Origin: Aquatica leii
Taxonomy: Eukaryota; Arthropoda; Insecta; Coleoptera; Lampyridae
Length of the DNA stretch: 64,000 nucleotides
NCBI GenBank assembly: GCA_035610365.1
Contig: CM069432.1
Span: 8,804,001 to 8,868,000 of the forward strand
Direction of reading: 5' to 3'
Shown: one piece after another, positions 12,525 through 24,050 of the stretch
How the letters are laid out: each line of letters starts with the position of its first letter
Numbering within the stretch: the stretch's first letter is position 1
The notes under the pieces: generated by a model
What the model saw: only the letters and a program-made list of their open reading frames with translations
Database searches by the model: none
Told to the model about the DNA's origin: nothing
Translations under genes and position numbers: made by a program

Positions 12525-12596
12525 TGTGTTGTTGTTGTGGCGTTTTTACGTTTGGATATCATCGATGAAGTAGTCCCAACTACTTGTTGAAGAATC
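12525..12596 (-). pseudogene. OBP pseudogene fragment (exon 2 core)
   Basis: The minus strand reads LQQVVGTTSSMISKRKNATT. This aligns with the LRQ.AGTTPSM.SKC.NAT region around C4 of the intact copies. The C4 codon is changed to Arg (CGT), and the conserved NAT sequon behind it is kept. Sequence on either side has no further OBP similarity. It marks a former cluster member between copies 1 and 2. Confidence 0.75.
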
Positions 12597-12634
12597 TAAT
12601 TTTTATAAATTCGGAAGATTGAATGAGTAACGTT

Positions 12635-13465
12635 TAAGATGCGAACGTACCGAAGACGTACCAATGAGCGCGGTTCGGATGTGGTCGCTACATGAATTTC
12701 ACATACGAGCATACCAAAGATGTTTATCCGACATGCTTATTACGTGGTTTACATCAATGTTCACGTCAAAGTGTACAAACATAGCTAAGATTCATGGATG
12801 AGCGCGGTTTAGATCGTGCGTACCAAAGATGCTTCCCTCGTGACTTACTTCGCGGTCTAGAGCAATGTCGATTCCAAAACAAAAGAATTTGGTGTTTATC
12901 GCAGTAGAACTGTAGGCATCAAAGCGATTTGCAAGCGTATTAGTCCACTTCGGATCACATAGCATTTAATTACTCATTAAAAAAAACAAACATTGGAACC
13001 AAGCAACGTTCCAATGTCGTTGCGGTTTTTTGTATATAAACATAAATATGAACTTCTTGTTATTTATTTAGCGTGATAAACAGATTCAACACAGATTATC
13101 CATCATAATCATGTGACTTTAAGTAAACTTTAAATAAGTATTTGTAAAGAACGTATTTAATAATATTTACAACATACATTAAATTATTCCTGGAAATAAT
13201 ATAATTTAAAAAAAAAGATAATTTGTTACATTAATTTGTAATTATAATTAAGTTTAAACCATTAAATTTATTACTGAAAAATATTGTTCTAAAATTTTTC
13301 AACCTGCTAGAGTTTTTAAATTTTAGTTCGAAAGCATAAACAAATTAAAAACTAGTGCAAAATGAATCTTAAAATAAAACTATATTTTTTTAATCATGCA
13401 CACCTATGTAAGCTGCGGCTTAAACCGCAAACGCGTCCGCGTTCATTGATGCATCCTCGGTATGT
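12635..13465. repeat. Candidate non-autonomous DNA transposon
   Basis: The left end (about 12641-12690, CGAACGTACCGAAGACGTAC, then AATGAGCGCGG) is approximately the reverse complement of the right end at about 13415-13465 (GTTCATTGATGCATCCTCGG, then TATGTTCGTAAC). Further degenerate GAGCGCGGTTT / ACCAAAGATGCTT units repeat internally at 12690-12860. This is the layout of a MITE with subterminal repeats. No coding region and no clear target duplication were found. Confidence 0.3.
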
Positions 13466-14759
13466 TCGTAACTTTAACTTTTAAATAAAAAGTACAAATA
13501 CGGAGATAAGAAATGGCCTACAGTTACAGCTTAAAACAATAAACAATACAATTTTTCTTATAATTCTATGTAGAGATAATGTACACAGGCTTTTAAAAAA
13601 CAAAAATATTTGTATTATGTTTTGTTGGCATCATCGCTTGTATCCCGAAACTAAAATTTGCAATATGTTAGACATCTGTAATAGCAATGACTCTGATTCA
13701 ACATTTATGTACCAGATAAAAAAATACTTAATTGATTGATACAAAAAAAAACTAAACAATAGAATCTACGAAAAACAAATGTAGCAACAGCTTTAGACGC
13801 CATCTATGTTCTAAGTAACAAACGCGTTAAGGTAAGTGTTTCTACCACTATAGACTTAGTGACGGTGCTAGAACGTGCCAGCCCCCATTCAGCTAAAAAA
13901 AACGAAGAGGCCACGACTACATACCCTAGTTCATCTGACCGCTAGTTTCTAACAGACATTTATAGTAAAGGACAGACGATCGTTTTAATTTGACGTTTGC
14001 GTTTAGTCTGACGTATTTTAAATCATCTTAGTCATTTCAAATTTTCAAGTAATTATTGTTTTCAATTAATTTATGGTGTAAGTTGTTAAAACATCGTTTT
14101 CTCGGTTTTCGCCAATTTAGCATTTCCTTTGTGTTAATAAAATTGCATTATAAGTTATGTTTTCTTTTGACATTCGATTTTACGATCGTTTGTTTATTTT
14201 AACACCGATTAAGAATTTCATTTATGTTTTGTTATCATATGATGATTTTGTGATTTTTTGTGAGAAGTTTTTGGTTGTTCATATTTAATTAGGTACGTTA
14301 ACTTTATACCTTTTGCATCTCTGTTTGTTGCATTTTGATCATATGCGATTTCTTTTGATACTTTCCTCGTCGGAAAGTTTATAAAAGAAAACGCAGTTGA
14401 TACTAAGGCAGTACCGACGATGTAGTAATTCCACAACAAATTATATTGAGAGCTAAGAGTTGGCGCGTGACGCGATGGGTGTTTGACCCCTTAGGATCGT
14501 GACGTTTTGTGTTTAGGGTTGAAAGATATCAGAGTTCGAAAATTTTGGGTTATACAAATTAGTTCTTCACGTAACATAAGTTCTTCGTTAAGTTTATGTT
14601 TGGGTGACATTTTGCATCGTAAAAACCAACATATTCCAAATTCGCATTTTTGCGCCTAAATAAATACTATCTGGAATATGGAACAGTAATCAACTTATAC
14701 CTTTTTTTATATTGAGAGTTTAAATCAATCCTTGAGCGGGTCGCCACCCCTCCATCTGT
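13466..14759. other. Spacer, no gene recognised
   Basis: No homology to known families was recognised. A 73-codon open stretch at 14218-14439 (minus) has no recognisable motif and I do not call it a gene. Confidence 0.3.
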
Positions 14760-15125
14760 GGCCGTATTGGTAACGCTAATAAAACACCTGCTTTTTAAAA
14801 AGTTTCCATGAAGTCAGGTCACTGAAGTCTAGGGGTTGAATACCACTTTATGGAAAGAAATACTTACAGAAGTGTGAAGTTTATTAGAAAAAAGCTCGTC
14901 GCATTTATTTACTTGAAATATCGTATGAATTAAGTCAAGTGATAACGCCGTATGTACGTTTTTCTGTCAAATTTCATATTACGTTTTAAGTCATACTGGT
15001 ACGGAATTAGCTAATCCTTTACTGGATAATACACAACTGTAAGTATTGCGTTTTCTATTTATACGAGTACTACTTCGTTGGTCATGTCGATTATTAGAAT
15101 GGAAACACGTACATACTAGGTTATA
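14760..15125 (+). repeat. Repeat family X, copy 1 (forward)
   Basis: Includes GTTTCCATGAAGTCAGGTC, GATAACGCCGTATGTACG and GGTACGGAATTAGCTAATCC, ending near CTTCGTTGGTCATGTCGATT. The same blocks occur in the same order at 56740-57110 and, reverse-complemented, at 16475-16800 and 62450-62790. In its longer copies the sequence leads into an AATAAATATATATAT tract, so it may be an LTR. The identity of the parent element is unknown. Confidence 0.6.
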
Positions 15126-15207
15126 ATCACAATTGATGTTAAACTCTTTTTTTTTGTGTCAACTTAGAATATACTTTACTTAAATATAATATTAAAACTG
15201 TATATAG

Positions 15208-15670
15208 TTATACTGGAACCAACATTGCGGTAAGTAAACATTGATACATATTATATGCAACATTACAACGATCTTTTACTCCCTCCGTTTGGTTTCTGCA
15301 TTTTGATACCATCGGTGGAGTAGTCCCAGCTATCTGTCGAAGATACTCGTGTTCATTAATAGCAGCAGTAGCGGAGTCTAACAGATTCATTTTCGTATTC
15401 ACACAATCAATGTAACAGTAAATACAAGGATCGGAAGAATATTGTCCTCTGCCAAAAAAACCAAGCGCTACAGCAGGTGAAATGCCAATCTCGCAAATGC
15501 ATTCGCTTCTATATTTTTCAGCTACTTCTTCCCAACTTATTCTGTAGTCCAACGGCGCTTCCTAAAATCTCAATATCAGTTATTAAAAATAACTAATATG
15601 TATGAAAACGTACCAACAACGCGTTACATAAACATGCAAACGATAACATGGCAATAACGTAGCTATTCAT
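15208..15670 (-). CDS. Odorant-binding protein (8-Cys subfamily), copy 2
   Basis: Exon 1 15670-15614 (signal peptide MNSYVIAMLSFACLCNALL), intron 15613-15562 (52 nt, GT..AG, phase 0), exon 2 15561-15208 (117 aa plus stop); 136 aa. All six OBP cysteines and the extra CIC / DPCIYC pair are present, with the same spacing as copy 1. The sequon after C4 is NQT. Distinctive changes are Gly-rich 'ALGFFGRGQ' where others have 'DFFLKG', and Arg before C5 (DRC). The gene sits between two oppositely oriented copies of repeat X (14760-15125 and 16475-16800). The upstream OBP element is at 15831-15852. A TATAAAA string lies about 50 bp above the ATG and could serve as a TATA box. Confidence 0.9.
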
Positions 15671-16474
15671 CACTAATAATATATATAGATGCAAGCTCAC
15701 TGCAGAAACATTAACTGTATAAAACGTAGTTTGATTAAATACTCTAATGCAGTTTGTTTGACAACTTATTTGCTTCAGTTTATTCTCGTTTATTTTAAGT
15801 AATCAAATAAACTATTTACATTTTTTTTCTAATAAATAAAAAACAAAGTGTGTTTTTATAAAAAAAAAGTGCATACCTACGTAAATGTACTTTTTTTTCT
15901 AAAATTAATTAACGATTTGGTATAATAATGCAGAAAAGGACAAAGTTATTGGCGACGATAGCATCAGGTATGTCGTTAACACCAACGGCAACAAAATAAA
16001 ACAGCCGTTTGTTTTTTGAAACTCATCAGCTTTGGAAGGGCTTATTATTAGAAAGTTTATATCTAGTAGTTAAGAGTTTTTAAAAACATTCGACTCTTTA
16101 TCGTCGTAATTTTGTTCTAATAGGCGAACGATCCGACGCAAAAACTTTAGGATTACATCCGTCAAGGACAAACTGCTTGGCAATGTAGTCATCAGACTTT
16201 GTCGACTTCGAAAATGCAAGTGGTTAGTCTACATCGCATCACAATTCCTTGATTTTGCGCAGTAATGATGCTTGCACAGCTTAGTCAAAGAACACTCAAC
16301 ATCATGCCAATTACATTTAATGCAATTTTTTACCATACTGATTTATGCACGCAGTGAAGACAATCCCGCGGATTTGCTATTTCGGGGTAGTACCTGTTCT
16401 AATACAAAATATTTTTTCTTTAGTTTCACAGTTCAAATTTTTTACTAGTCACAAGACTTCGTGTAAATAAAAAA
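15671..16474. other. OBP copy 2 upstream region
   Basis: Holds the possible TATA string near 15718-15724 and the shared upstream motif at 15831-15852 (AATAAATAAAAAACAAAGTG). No coding region was recognised beyond that. Confidence 0.35.
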
Positions 16475-16800
16475 CCTGACCAACGAAGTAGTACTCGTAT
16501 AAATAGAAAATGCAATACTTACACTTTTGTATTATCCAGTAGGGGATTAGCTAATCCCGTACCAGTATGACCTAAAACGTAATACGAAATTTGACGCAAA
16601 AATGTACATACGGCGTTATCACAGGTATAACTTGTTTTAATTGATACGATATTTGAAGTAAATCAATGCGCCGAGCTTCCCTCTAATTAACTTCGCACTT
16701 GTATAAATATTTGTTTCCATAAAGTGGTGTTCAACCCCTGGACTTCAGCGACCTGACGTCATGGAAACTTTTCAAAAAGCCCGAATAAAGCTTTCAATCG
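16475..16800 (-). repeat. Repeat family X, copy 2 (inverted)
   Basis: On the minus strand this reproduces copy 1 block by block: GTTTCCATGACGTCAGGTCG, ACTTTATGGAAACAAATA, GATAACGCCGTATGTACA, GGTACGGGATTAGCTAATCC, ATACGAGTACTACTTCGTTG. With copy 1 it forms inverted arms of about 300 bp around OBP copy 2. Confidence 0.6.
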
Positions 16801-18470
16801 AAATACGTAAAATTCGACGACATACACATCTTAATTTGATTACAAATATATCTATTCGCTTTTTCTGTAATTAAAGACGCATTCTAAACAGAAAAAAAAG
16901 TTTTAATACAAATAATAATAAAAAATAATAAAATATTATTATTGGGATATCCACGATTTCTCGTTTTTCGTATATTTTGACGATTTCAAATTAATGAAGA
17001 TTAATTCTTAAATAAATGTGCTACTATATCATAAGTGTTTACATGGTTTCGAGTTATATACAATATTTATGCGTTTGCATTCTTTTTTAACTTTACTTTT
17101 ATTATTAAAAATGCAATGGTAAATAAAAAAAAAACAAGTGCATATAATAAATATTTACTTGAACTACTTGTTTATAATGATAATAAAATACTTAAACGTT
17201 GTATATATTTTTTTAATTAATTGTTTATAGTTAAAAAACATTTTAAATTAATTGAAAAATACGTATTCATCAATTGCCGATTAAAATTGTTAGTTTAGAT
17301 ATTTCCTAAAAAGTTACGAGACTTTTCTCGTAACTTAATTGCTCGCGGCTAGCTCGATATGATTCGGCAAGCAGGTCGCAAGTCTCAGTGTGCTAATCCT
17401 ACAAAAAATTGAAAAGGGACCAAAACGGTTAGAAACTAATAATAGAAGACACCGTTTAAATCTATCCAACATTGAAAGAAAACCAAATGACAAAACTCAG
17501 ATTATAACTACAAATATATTTATTTTTAATAACGAGAGAAAGATGGGATAAAAGAGAAGCGAGACAGAATTACATATATATATATATAGTAACAATTAAA
17601 AGTCGATAAATATCACAGACAGTAATCGTTGATACAAGCCGTGGACGGTAAGCAACATTCTGTACAAAAAGTTATCGTAGTCCAGTATGATAGTATAAGT
17701 TAATAGAAAATCGAAGAATTAAACTTTGATTCGATGCGAAGCTAGTGAACTCACAACCAGACGCAATCGCACAAACAAGTTGCTTATCAATCAACCGAAT
17801 GCGTCAAGCTTCCGAGTGATTTTCACTATTCCCATGGCAGGTGTGCCTCCAAATTTAATCGTCAATGACTTGTCTCCAAATTACGTTTCAACGGTAGTGT
17901 AATTAACAATTGACCAATATTCCCATTAGTACGTACTACTAATTATCACATCCTAATCCCTATCACAATTCCGAAAAATCAATTCTTATCGCAGAATGAC
18001 CTTCACATATGAAGCAAAACTAATACACCCATTTATAATGTGAACGAATGCGAATATTTAAAACTAAATATTGGTGACCACGTGGAATGCGTTTCGAAAT
18101 CACCGAAAATATATTTTTGCATCGAATAATTCCGTCCGTCAAGAAAAAAACAAAATGACAGCCAACACTCTGAATGTAGCAACAGCGTTCCGGGACAAAA
18201 CTTATACAGTACTCAATCTATATCAGAATCGCTTTTATCCAGCTTGCTGTAATGTTCTTTGATGATCAAAACACATTTAATGATTACAACTTTTTTGAGA
18301 TAATTCCATTGCAGTACAAGATCTTAAAAATCCAACAAAAAAATTGACTGTTTTCAGTATTGCCAGAAATAGCTTTATGATATTAGTGGTGCTTTCCAAA
18401 GCATATAATGTATCGTAAACGTACGTTTATTCAATATAGTACATATTATGTTCAAACGAGTTAATTCATT
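16801..18470. other. Spacer, no gene recognised
   Basis: AT-rich. A TATATATATATATA microsatellite lies at about 17575-17588, next to an AGAGAAGCGAGAC stretch that could be LTR-derived. The 60-63-codon open stretches here have no family signature. Confidence 0.3.
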
Positions 18471-18928
18471 TTATATTGGTACAAGTAGAGCCGTAACAAT
18501 ACACTGATACATATAATAGCCTACATCACAACGATCTTTCTTAGAATTTGCATCGATACTGCAATTTAACACCATTGGTGGAGTCGTCCCAGCTACCTGT
18601 CGAAGAAACTCATTTTGGTTCACTACACCAGTTGAAGCGCTTATTAGATTCAATTTCTCACTAACGCAGTAGACATAGCAATGAGTACAGAAATCTGCAC
18701 TGTATTGTCCTTTTTTAAAAAAACCAACAGCTAGAGCAGGAGAAACTCCAACCTCGCAAATACATTGGCTGCTGAACCTTTCGATTAAATCTTCCCAACT
18801 TTGTCTAATGTCTAAAGGCACTTCCTAAAACAATATAATTTTTTTTTAAGCAACAAAATTGTAGTAAACCGTACCAATAAGGCATTGCAAGACGCAATGG
18901 ATATTAAAATTATAACATGAATATTCAT
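18471..18928 (-). CDS. Odorant-binding protein (8-Cys subfamily), copy 3
   Basis: Exon 1 18928-18875 (18 residues, MNIHVIILISIASCNALL), intron 18874-18825 (50 nt, phase 0), exon 2 18824-18471; 135 aa. The classical OBP spacing and the extra cysteine pair (CICE and DFCTHC) are intact. It is the only full copy without a sequon after C4: the position reads CSIDANSKK, where the others have C-x-N-x-T. It also has VLNC rather than VSKC before C4, so it is a diverged member. An upstream motif with the full core (AAGCAAAGTACGTAA) is at 19072-19098. The first ATG at 18928 gives the signal peptide; no other in-frame start fits. Confidence 0.9.
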
Positions 18929-19369
18929 GATTGATACCAGTAGTTTTAGAATCCAGAAAAATACTATGGGAAATGCAAATCGACAAGATATAAAAATATG
19001 TTTTTCTAGATAACTCCTACTCCTTTAATTTGATTTTATTGCTTAAAAAACAGGTTATTTTTTTCCTTTCGATTAAATAAAAAGCAAAGTACGTAATGAG
19101 ATTTCGATAAATTTATAAAATAAAATTACTCAGATTACACTAGTAAACAAAGATAATACATAAAAAATACATAAAACAATGCATCTTTTTTTGTAAAATT
19201 ACGTTAAAAACCAAAAAACGACCTGAGATTTTCCCTATCGCCCATAAATTGGTTACTACGAAGCGTATGTTATGCTGAAGCAAAATCAATAACAGTATGT
19301 TTTTAATGTGACCTCATAATTGTTGTTGCGGAGGTTTTACGGCAATATTTTGTTCCTGTGGCATTCCAA

Positions 19370-19510
19370 ATCAATGTACAGCAGTAATCAACAAGCAAAC
19401 TTTAGCTTTTCCATGGTTGCAACGTCCTGGTGGAACCGGTCCTTATGTTCGTCGCTTACGGCATCCAAATTTTCCGGAAAACAATAAAGATGAGCATCCA
19501 AACAAATTTT
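19370..19510 (-). pseudogene. Fragment of a transposon-derived protein
   Basis: The minus strand reads LDAHLYCFPENLDAVSDEHK and then DRFHQDVATMEK. This closely follows a sequence (L.SHLDFFPENLG.VSDEHGERFHQDI..ME) that I recall as widespread in arthropod genomes in unclassified, probably transposon-derived ORFs. Only about 45 codons remain and stops flank it. Identity of the parent element is uncertain. Confidence 0.5.
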
Positions 19511-20669
19511 TAATAATATCTTACCTTCCATTTCTCTGTAGACCATAAATTTTCCTACTTTTATAACTTCTCATGTTTGTGGTCCCACGATTACAACTTT
19601 TTTAATTTTTGCTTCACTAAACTCGTAAATTTCTTTTAACCTTGAAAAAGTTCCGCTCTAACTTTTATTTTGATAAAAAGGTTCCAATTTGATAATAAAA
19701 AATTATATTTTGTAATCAAAAGAATACACTAACCTTTTTTAAAAAATAATTAAAGCAAAGTTGATAACCAACAAAATAATTATCATAGGAATACCAAAGC
19801 GGAACCAACTTACTGAAAATAAACTTTTTAATTATGTTCAGCTCCCAGCTTTTTTTTATATAACTAAGATCACAAATTAACTTTGAATTTTAGTCGAGTA
19901 AATATACCGCCTTCAGCTTTATTTGTATTTGAACTATTGCTGTATACCTTGACTGTATTTCAATTGATTATCCTTAGACTTTAAGATTAGTCAAATCCAA
20001 AATTTAGCAAACACACGTCAATGAATGCAAGCTTTCAATATTCGCAAGTTTGAAGATAAAGATTCATGTCGCTAATAGATATCCAGATGTAAAAATAGAA
20101 AGAAAGCCAGATGGTACATTAATACTATCAGTTTATCAAATTTATAAGAAATGGTTTTAATAAAGAACAAATGAAAAAGTTTCTTAGACCAAAGACAAGA
20201 CCTACTTTAACAGATGATTCAACTATTAACCAAAACTTTTGTCTAACTTAAATGATTTTATTATCGCTTGTAATAACAGAAAAATTGAATTTGTTATTAA
20301 TTAAAAGAAATATATATGCATTGTGTTACTTTCTAACTTGTACTGTTGTTTACTTTTCTCCTAATCTCTTTGACAGTGTGTTCAGACGTACTTTTGGTGT
20401 CTCCGAGTTGATGATTTTGCCAGTAATACGAAGTGGCCGCTATTTTTTCTCTTTTCTATTATAATATTTTTAACCACGCCCTCAGCTTGCCATGATGACA
20501 TAGTTGTGACCAACAGGACTCACTAGAGCAAAAGTATAGTAACATAATTTATTTACTTTTTCAGAATTTTCAACGGTTCTTAAAATATCGGAGTTTAAAG
20601 CTAAAATAAATTTACGTCAAGGCTTAGAAAAAATGTGGTTTACTTTAATAAAAACAAAATTACATTGCA

Positions 20670-20765
20670 ATTACTACAACTGCTTAATGTAGCCACCACC
20701 ATGTGTAACGCATAACTCAATCTTCCGTTGGACCTCTCGTTCCCAATTGTACAGCGTGGCGGAGA
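20670..20765 (-). pseudogene. Mariner-like transposase C-terminal tail
   Basis: The minus strand reads LYNWEREVQRKIELCVTHGG followed by GYIKQL, the usual C-terminal tail (W...V..RI..C....GG.IE) of IS630/mariner-type transposases. It is separate from the larger copy that begins at 20829 and may come from a second, nested insertion. Confidence 0.55.
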
Positions 20766-20828
20766 CCAAATGACCACATTTGAAATGGACACCATACCTC
20801 TAATTTTCGAGTTATCGAGATGAAAAAA

Positions 20829-21830
20829 TCACACTTTGTAGCTAATAAATGGAAGTTTTATTGTAATACAGAAAAAAAAATAATTATGATAAATAATATC
20901 CGATAAATGCCGTCCTTCCACGCATTCCTGCAAACGGTCCTTAAAGTTCCTCATCACATCTTCCAACATTTCAACCAAAATCGCTGCGATTTTACGTCGT
21001 ATAGCTTCTTTTAATTGTGGAATAGTGCGTGGTTTCTCAACGTACACTTTCGACTTAAGGTACTCCCATTAAAAGAAATCACAGGGGCTGACGTCGGGCG
21101 AGCGGGGAGGTCACGGAAATTAGGCGTCCCGGAAATGTTTCACGGACGAGATTCATTGAAACTCTCGCGGTATGAGCAGTGGCTCTGTCCTGTTGAAACC
21201 AGATGCTCTGACTGTCCCATTCATGTTCCTCAAAGTAGGGAATAAAAGATTCACAAAGCATAGCCACGTAGCGTCACCGTCACCGCCTGCCCTCTCTCAT
21301 CTTCAAAAAAATAAGGTCCGATTATCCCAACTTTTGACAAAGCACACCACACTGTAACTTTTTGACTGTGAAGAAGCTGCTCGTGCAATTCTCTAGGATT
21401 GTTAGGTGCCCAATATCTGCAATTCTGTTTATTCACATAGCCCGCCAAGTGAAAATGTGCTTCGTCCGATGTGATGATCAATGCAAATTCGTCCTGAAAG
21501 ATATCCAACATGCGCTCACTGAATTGCAAACGTTGAATGTTGTCAGTTGGAAGGAGCCTCTGGACGATCATTATCTTGTAGGGATGGAATTTTAAATGTT
21601 TTTTCGTAATGGTTTGAAGAGTTTGACGCAAAATTCCAAGTGCTTGGGCGCGGTGTCTCGTTGAACGTCGCAGACTTCCTTCAACGGACAACATTACCGT
21701 GTTCAACCCACTTAGAAATTGAGCGGTTGTCAGGAAGGCGCGACGTGTGGCCGCAAAACATGCATTATTACGAAAAAACGCTTCTACGGCGAACGCACGA
21801 TGATGACTTACCCAACGCGGCATGGTAACT
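20829..21830 (-). pseudogene. IS630/mariner-superfamily transposase relic
   Basis: The minus-strand protein starts at about 21823 (MPRWVSHHRAFAVEAFF, an HTH module with the opening W-x5-RAF.VE..F pattern). The DDE domain follows. The first Asp is in TSDEAHFHLAGYVNKQNCRYW-type sequence (about 21480). The second is in IWFQQDRATAHTAR (about 21190). The third lies in a frame-shifted PRSPDVSPCDFF (about 21075-21110). A C-terminal segment (21047-20829) follows with YVEKPRTIPQLKEAIR. At least two frame changes (near 21255 and 21110) and an abnormal segment after the HTH make it inactive. The terminal repeats were not defined. Confidence 0.8.
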
Positions 21831-23105
21831 CAACTTCCCACCTTAAACTACCGACTGCGCTACAGAATCACCTTCCCCCACCTACCCACTTCAAACCACT
21901 CCTTTTACAAATGTGGTCATTAGGTCTCCGCCACCTTGTTGTTCTCCATGTTCATTTTAACCTCATTGAAACCTGCATGAATATTCTGAATAAGTTGGTT
22001 CCTATTATTAAGCTTTTCCAAGATCTTTTTCAACAACCTCTAACACTTTTGCAGCTTTGTTTTTTCGCACGTTTTTATTTTCATAAGTAGGTTTAGCAAA
22101 CGCACCTAAATACCAAGGTGTTTTAAAGGTTCTAGTAAACGTCATGCTTCTCTAAAATACATCAGTTTGAGTATCGTTGTTAATATGCCGTGAAGCAATA
22201 ATGCTATCGTTGCAAGATGTCCCGTATTCTTCATATTAAAAAAAAAGATTTTATAGTTCACGGATCTGTCACGTGATATGCGCAGTACACGAAATTGACA
22301 TGACGAACCCATTCTTACAAATATAATACAATAAGCAGCGTTCTGATACGCCGTCTTTAGTAAGTCACGCAGAAAAGCTCCACCCACAGTCCTTCACAAA
22401 TTACGCAAACACTAACACAAATAATACTTGTCAAATTACTCATTATTAAATTACTCAATCTACTATTTGCATGACTAATTAACTCCACTTTAGGTAAAAA
22501 GATGTCTAACGTCTGCTCAATGTATTTTTGAGTAGTGCGGCGTCAAGGTGCCGTCATGATATTGAAATAATCCAGTTTATAGTTAAACTCAATTAAACAC
22601 GCGCGAAATGTCATAAGCCTCCGGGAGAAAAAACTATTACTACAAAAATGCTCGCGATTCGTTTTAAGAGAGAGACGCTTATTGAAGGGTCTAACGTAAA
22701 AACCAGTAATAATGTCGCTTAGTAGAAAATTTGTGTAATTATTTATTTGCTTTGTGTTTTGTGAAATTTTATGTGTACGTAAATAAAAATATTATATATT
22801 ATAATATAATATAAATATAAATATTCCGTAACCAGGACCTCAGTACCTACTGGCAAACTATCTTCTGTTTAAAATAATGATGATGATTCGTCCACCTATT
22901 TACATGTGTTGGAATTTTAACCTGTTATATCTGTGTATTCGTTTAACTGACTTAGATTTGGAAATGTCCTAACTCACCAATATTTATTGATATCTTTAAT
23001 TATAAAGTTGCCTAATAAATATAAACCGAAACGTTTTTTGCCGTCGAACAGAGAAATTTTCAGATTAAAATCACAACTTATTTTTGTTTTGTTTTATTTA
23101 ACCTA
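21831..23105. other. Spacer, no gene recognised
   Basis: AT-rich with palindromic TATATTATAATATAATATAA near 22793-22812. A few open stretches of about 80 codons lack family motifs. No host gene is supported. Confidence 0.3.
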
Positions 23106-23119
23106 TTACAACCTTCTTA

Positions 23120-23252
23120 CATATTAAAAGTAAGCAGTGTAACTTGACGATCCATAGCTGTACTAGAAGAAACTCCAACTTCGCAAATTCATTCTCTTCT
23201 AAATCCTATAACTAAATCTTTCCAAAGATGCCTACACTGCAAGAACACTTCC
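23120..23252 (-). pseudogene. OBP pseudogene, exon 2 remnant (split by retrotransposon)
   Basis: The minus strand from the splice acceptor at about 23253 reads EVFLQCRHLWKDLVIGFRRE, then a TGA stop exactly at C1 of the CIC motif, then ICEVGVSSSTAMD, after which similarity to other OBPs ends. The gene was therefore disabled by a stop and a 3' truncation. Its exon 1 lies 6.8 kb away at 30070-30017, because the LTR retrotransposon at 23282-29988 sits in the intron. Subtracting the element and one copy of the ATAA duplication restores an intron of about 55 nt, normal for this family. Confidence 0.85.
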
Positions 23253-23318
23253 TAAAATAATGTTATTAGTATTTAACATAATGAAACGTCCGAGAAATTA
23301 CTTGCAAATGCAAGAGCC

Positions 23319-23346
23319 TTCTAGAACTGTTATCTAGTTTCTAGAA
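23319..23346 (+). promoter_or_regulatory. Two TTCTAGAA heat-shock-element-like sites in the LTR
   Basis: TTCTAGAA occurs at 23319-23326 and 23339-23346, 20 bp apart, about 50-70 bp upstream of the LTR TATA box. Each is a TTCnnGAA half of a heat-shock element. The same pair recurs in the 3' LTR. Stress-inducible transcription is an inference only. Confidence 0.35.
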
Positions 23347-23392
23347 AATATAGCGAAAAGGGAGGAACGATCGAGAAGAATTCGCTGATGTC

Positions 23393-23399
23393 TATAAAA
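23393..23399 (+). promoter_or_regulatory. LTR TATA box
   Basis: TATAAAA inside the 5' LTR, in the context GTCTATAAAAGCCG. The 3' LTR equivalent is 29651-29657. The position, about a quarter into the LTR, fits a Pol II promoter driving the genomic transcript. Confidence 0.6.
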
Positions 23400-23731
23400 G
23401 CCGAAGATGGAAATCGTAGGTCAGTTATTGCTGGAATGCGAATGTGTTAAGAAGATTATCAAGTGGAAATAAATCGTTAACACGTGTTTGTCTACATAAA
23501 TAAATCGAGAATAATCGTGTATGTGATAATTAGTGTAAACAAGAGTGATATCCGAGGACGTTATCTTATCTTAAGTGTTATACAACGGTATACATAAATT
23601 GTAGTGTAAGTGTTTTTATTATTAGATTTTATTAGTTCGGTTAATTTAAAAGTGTACATATTTCTATAATAAGTAAACGTAGTTTTAGTCGTTATAAATA
23701 AATTAGTTTTTAACAAATAAAGACGTAACAG

Positions 23732-23749
23732 TGGTGTCAGGTGTGGGGT
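23732..23749 (+). other. Candidate primer-binding site
   Basis: TGGTGTCAGGTGTGGGGT starts one base after the LTR end at 23730. The TGG start fits pairing with a tRNA 3' CCA. I could not assign the tRNA. Confidence 0.55.
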
Positions 23750-24050
23750 ATCAAACCGTTCGCGATTTTTAGTGTGAATACCATTAAGTTATTTGATATC
23801 GCACCCGTAATAAAAACATTGCATAAATAACTTTTAAGTTTGCGCGATACGCGTGTATATTTTTAAAGTATAAAATTGTGTTTATTAAACTTTTTCTTTT
23901 AACAAGTGCGTGATCGCGATTAAATTCGTTTCCGGACACTAGTGGTTTAATATTAATAAGTGGATAGTTATTAAATTTTGTGTTATATAAAAACTGCATT
24001 TTAAAAAGTAGTGTATTTAAAAACTTTATATTCGTGTTATATTTAAATTT

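Larger units (their letters stand above)
23282..23730 (+). repeat. 5' LTR of the macrodomain retrotransposon
   Basis: Begins TGAAACGTCCGAG and ends GACGTAACA. It contains TATAAAA at 23393-23399 and several AATAAA strings in its second half. It is matched base for base by 29540-29988 (constant offset 6258), except at 23714, 23720 and 23722. Confidence 0.93.
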
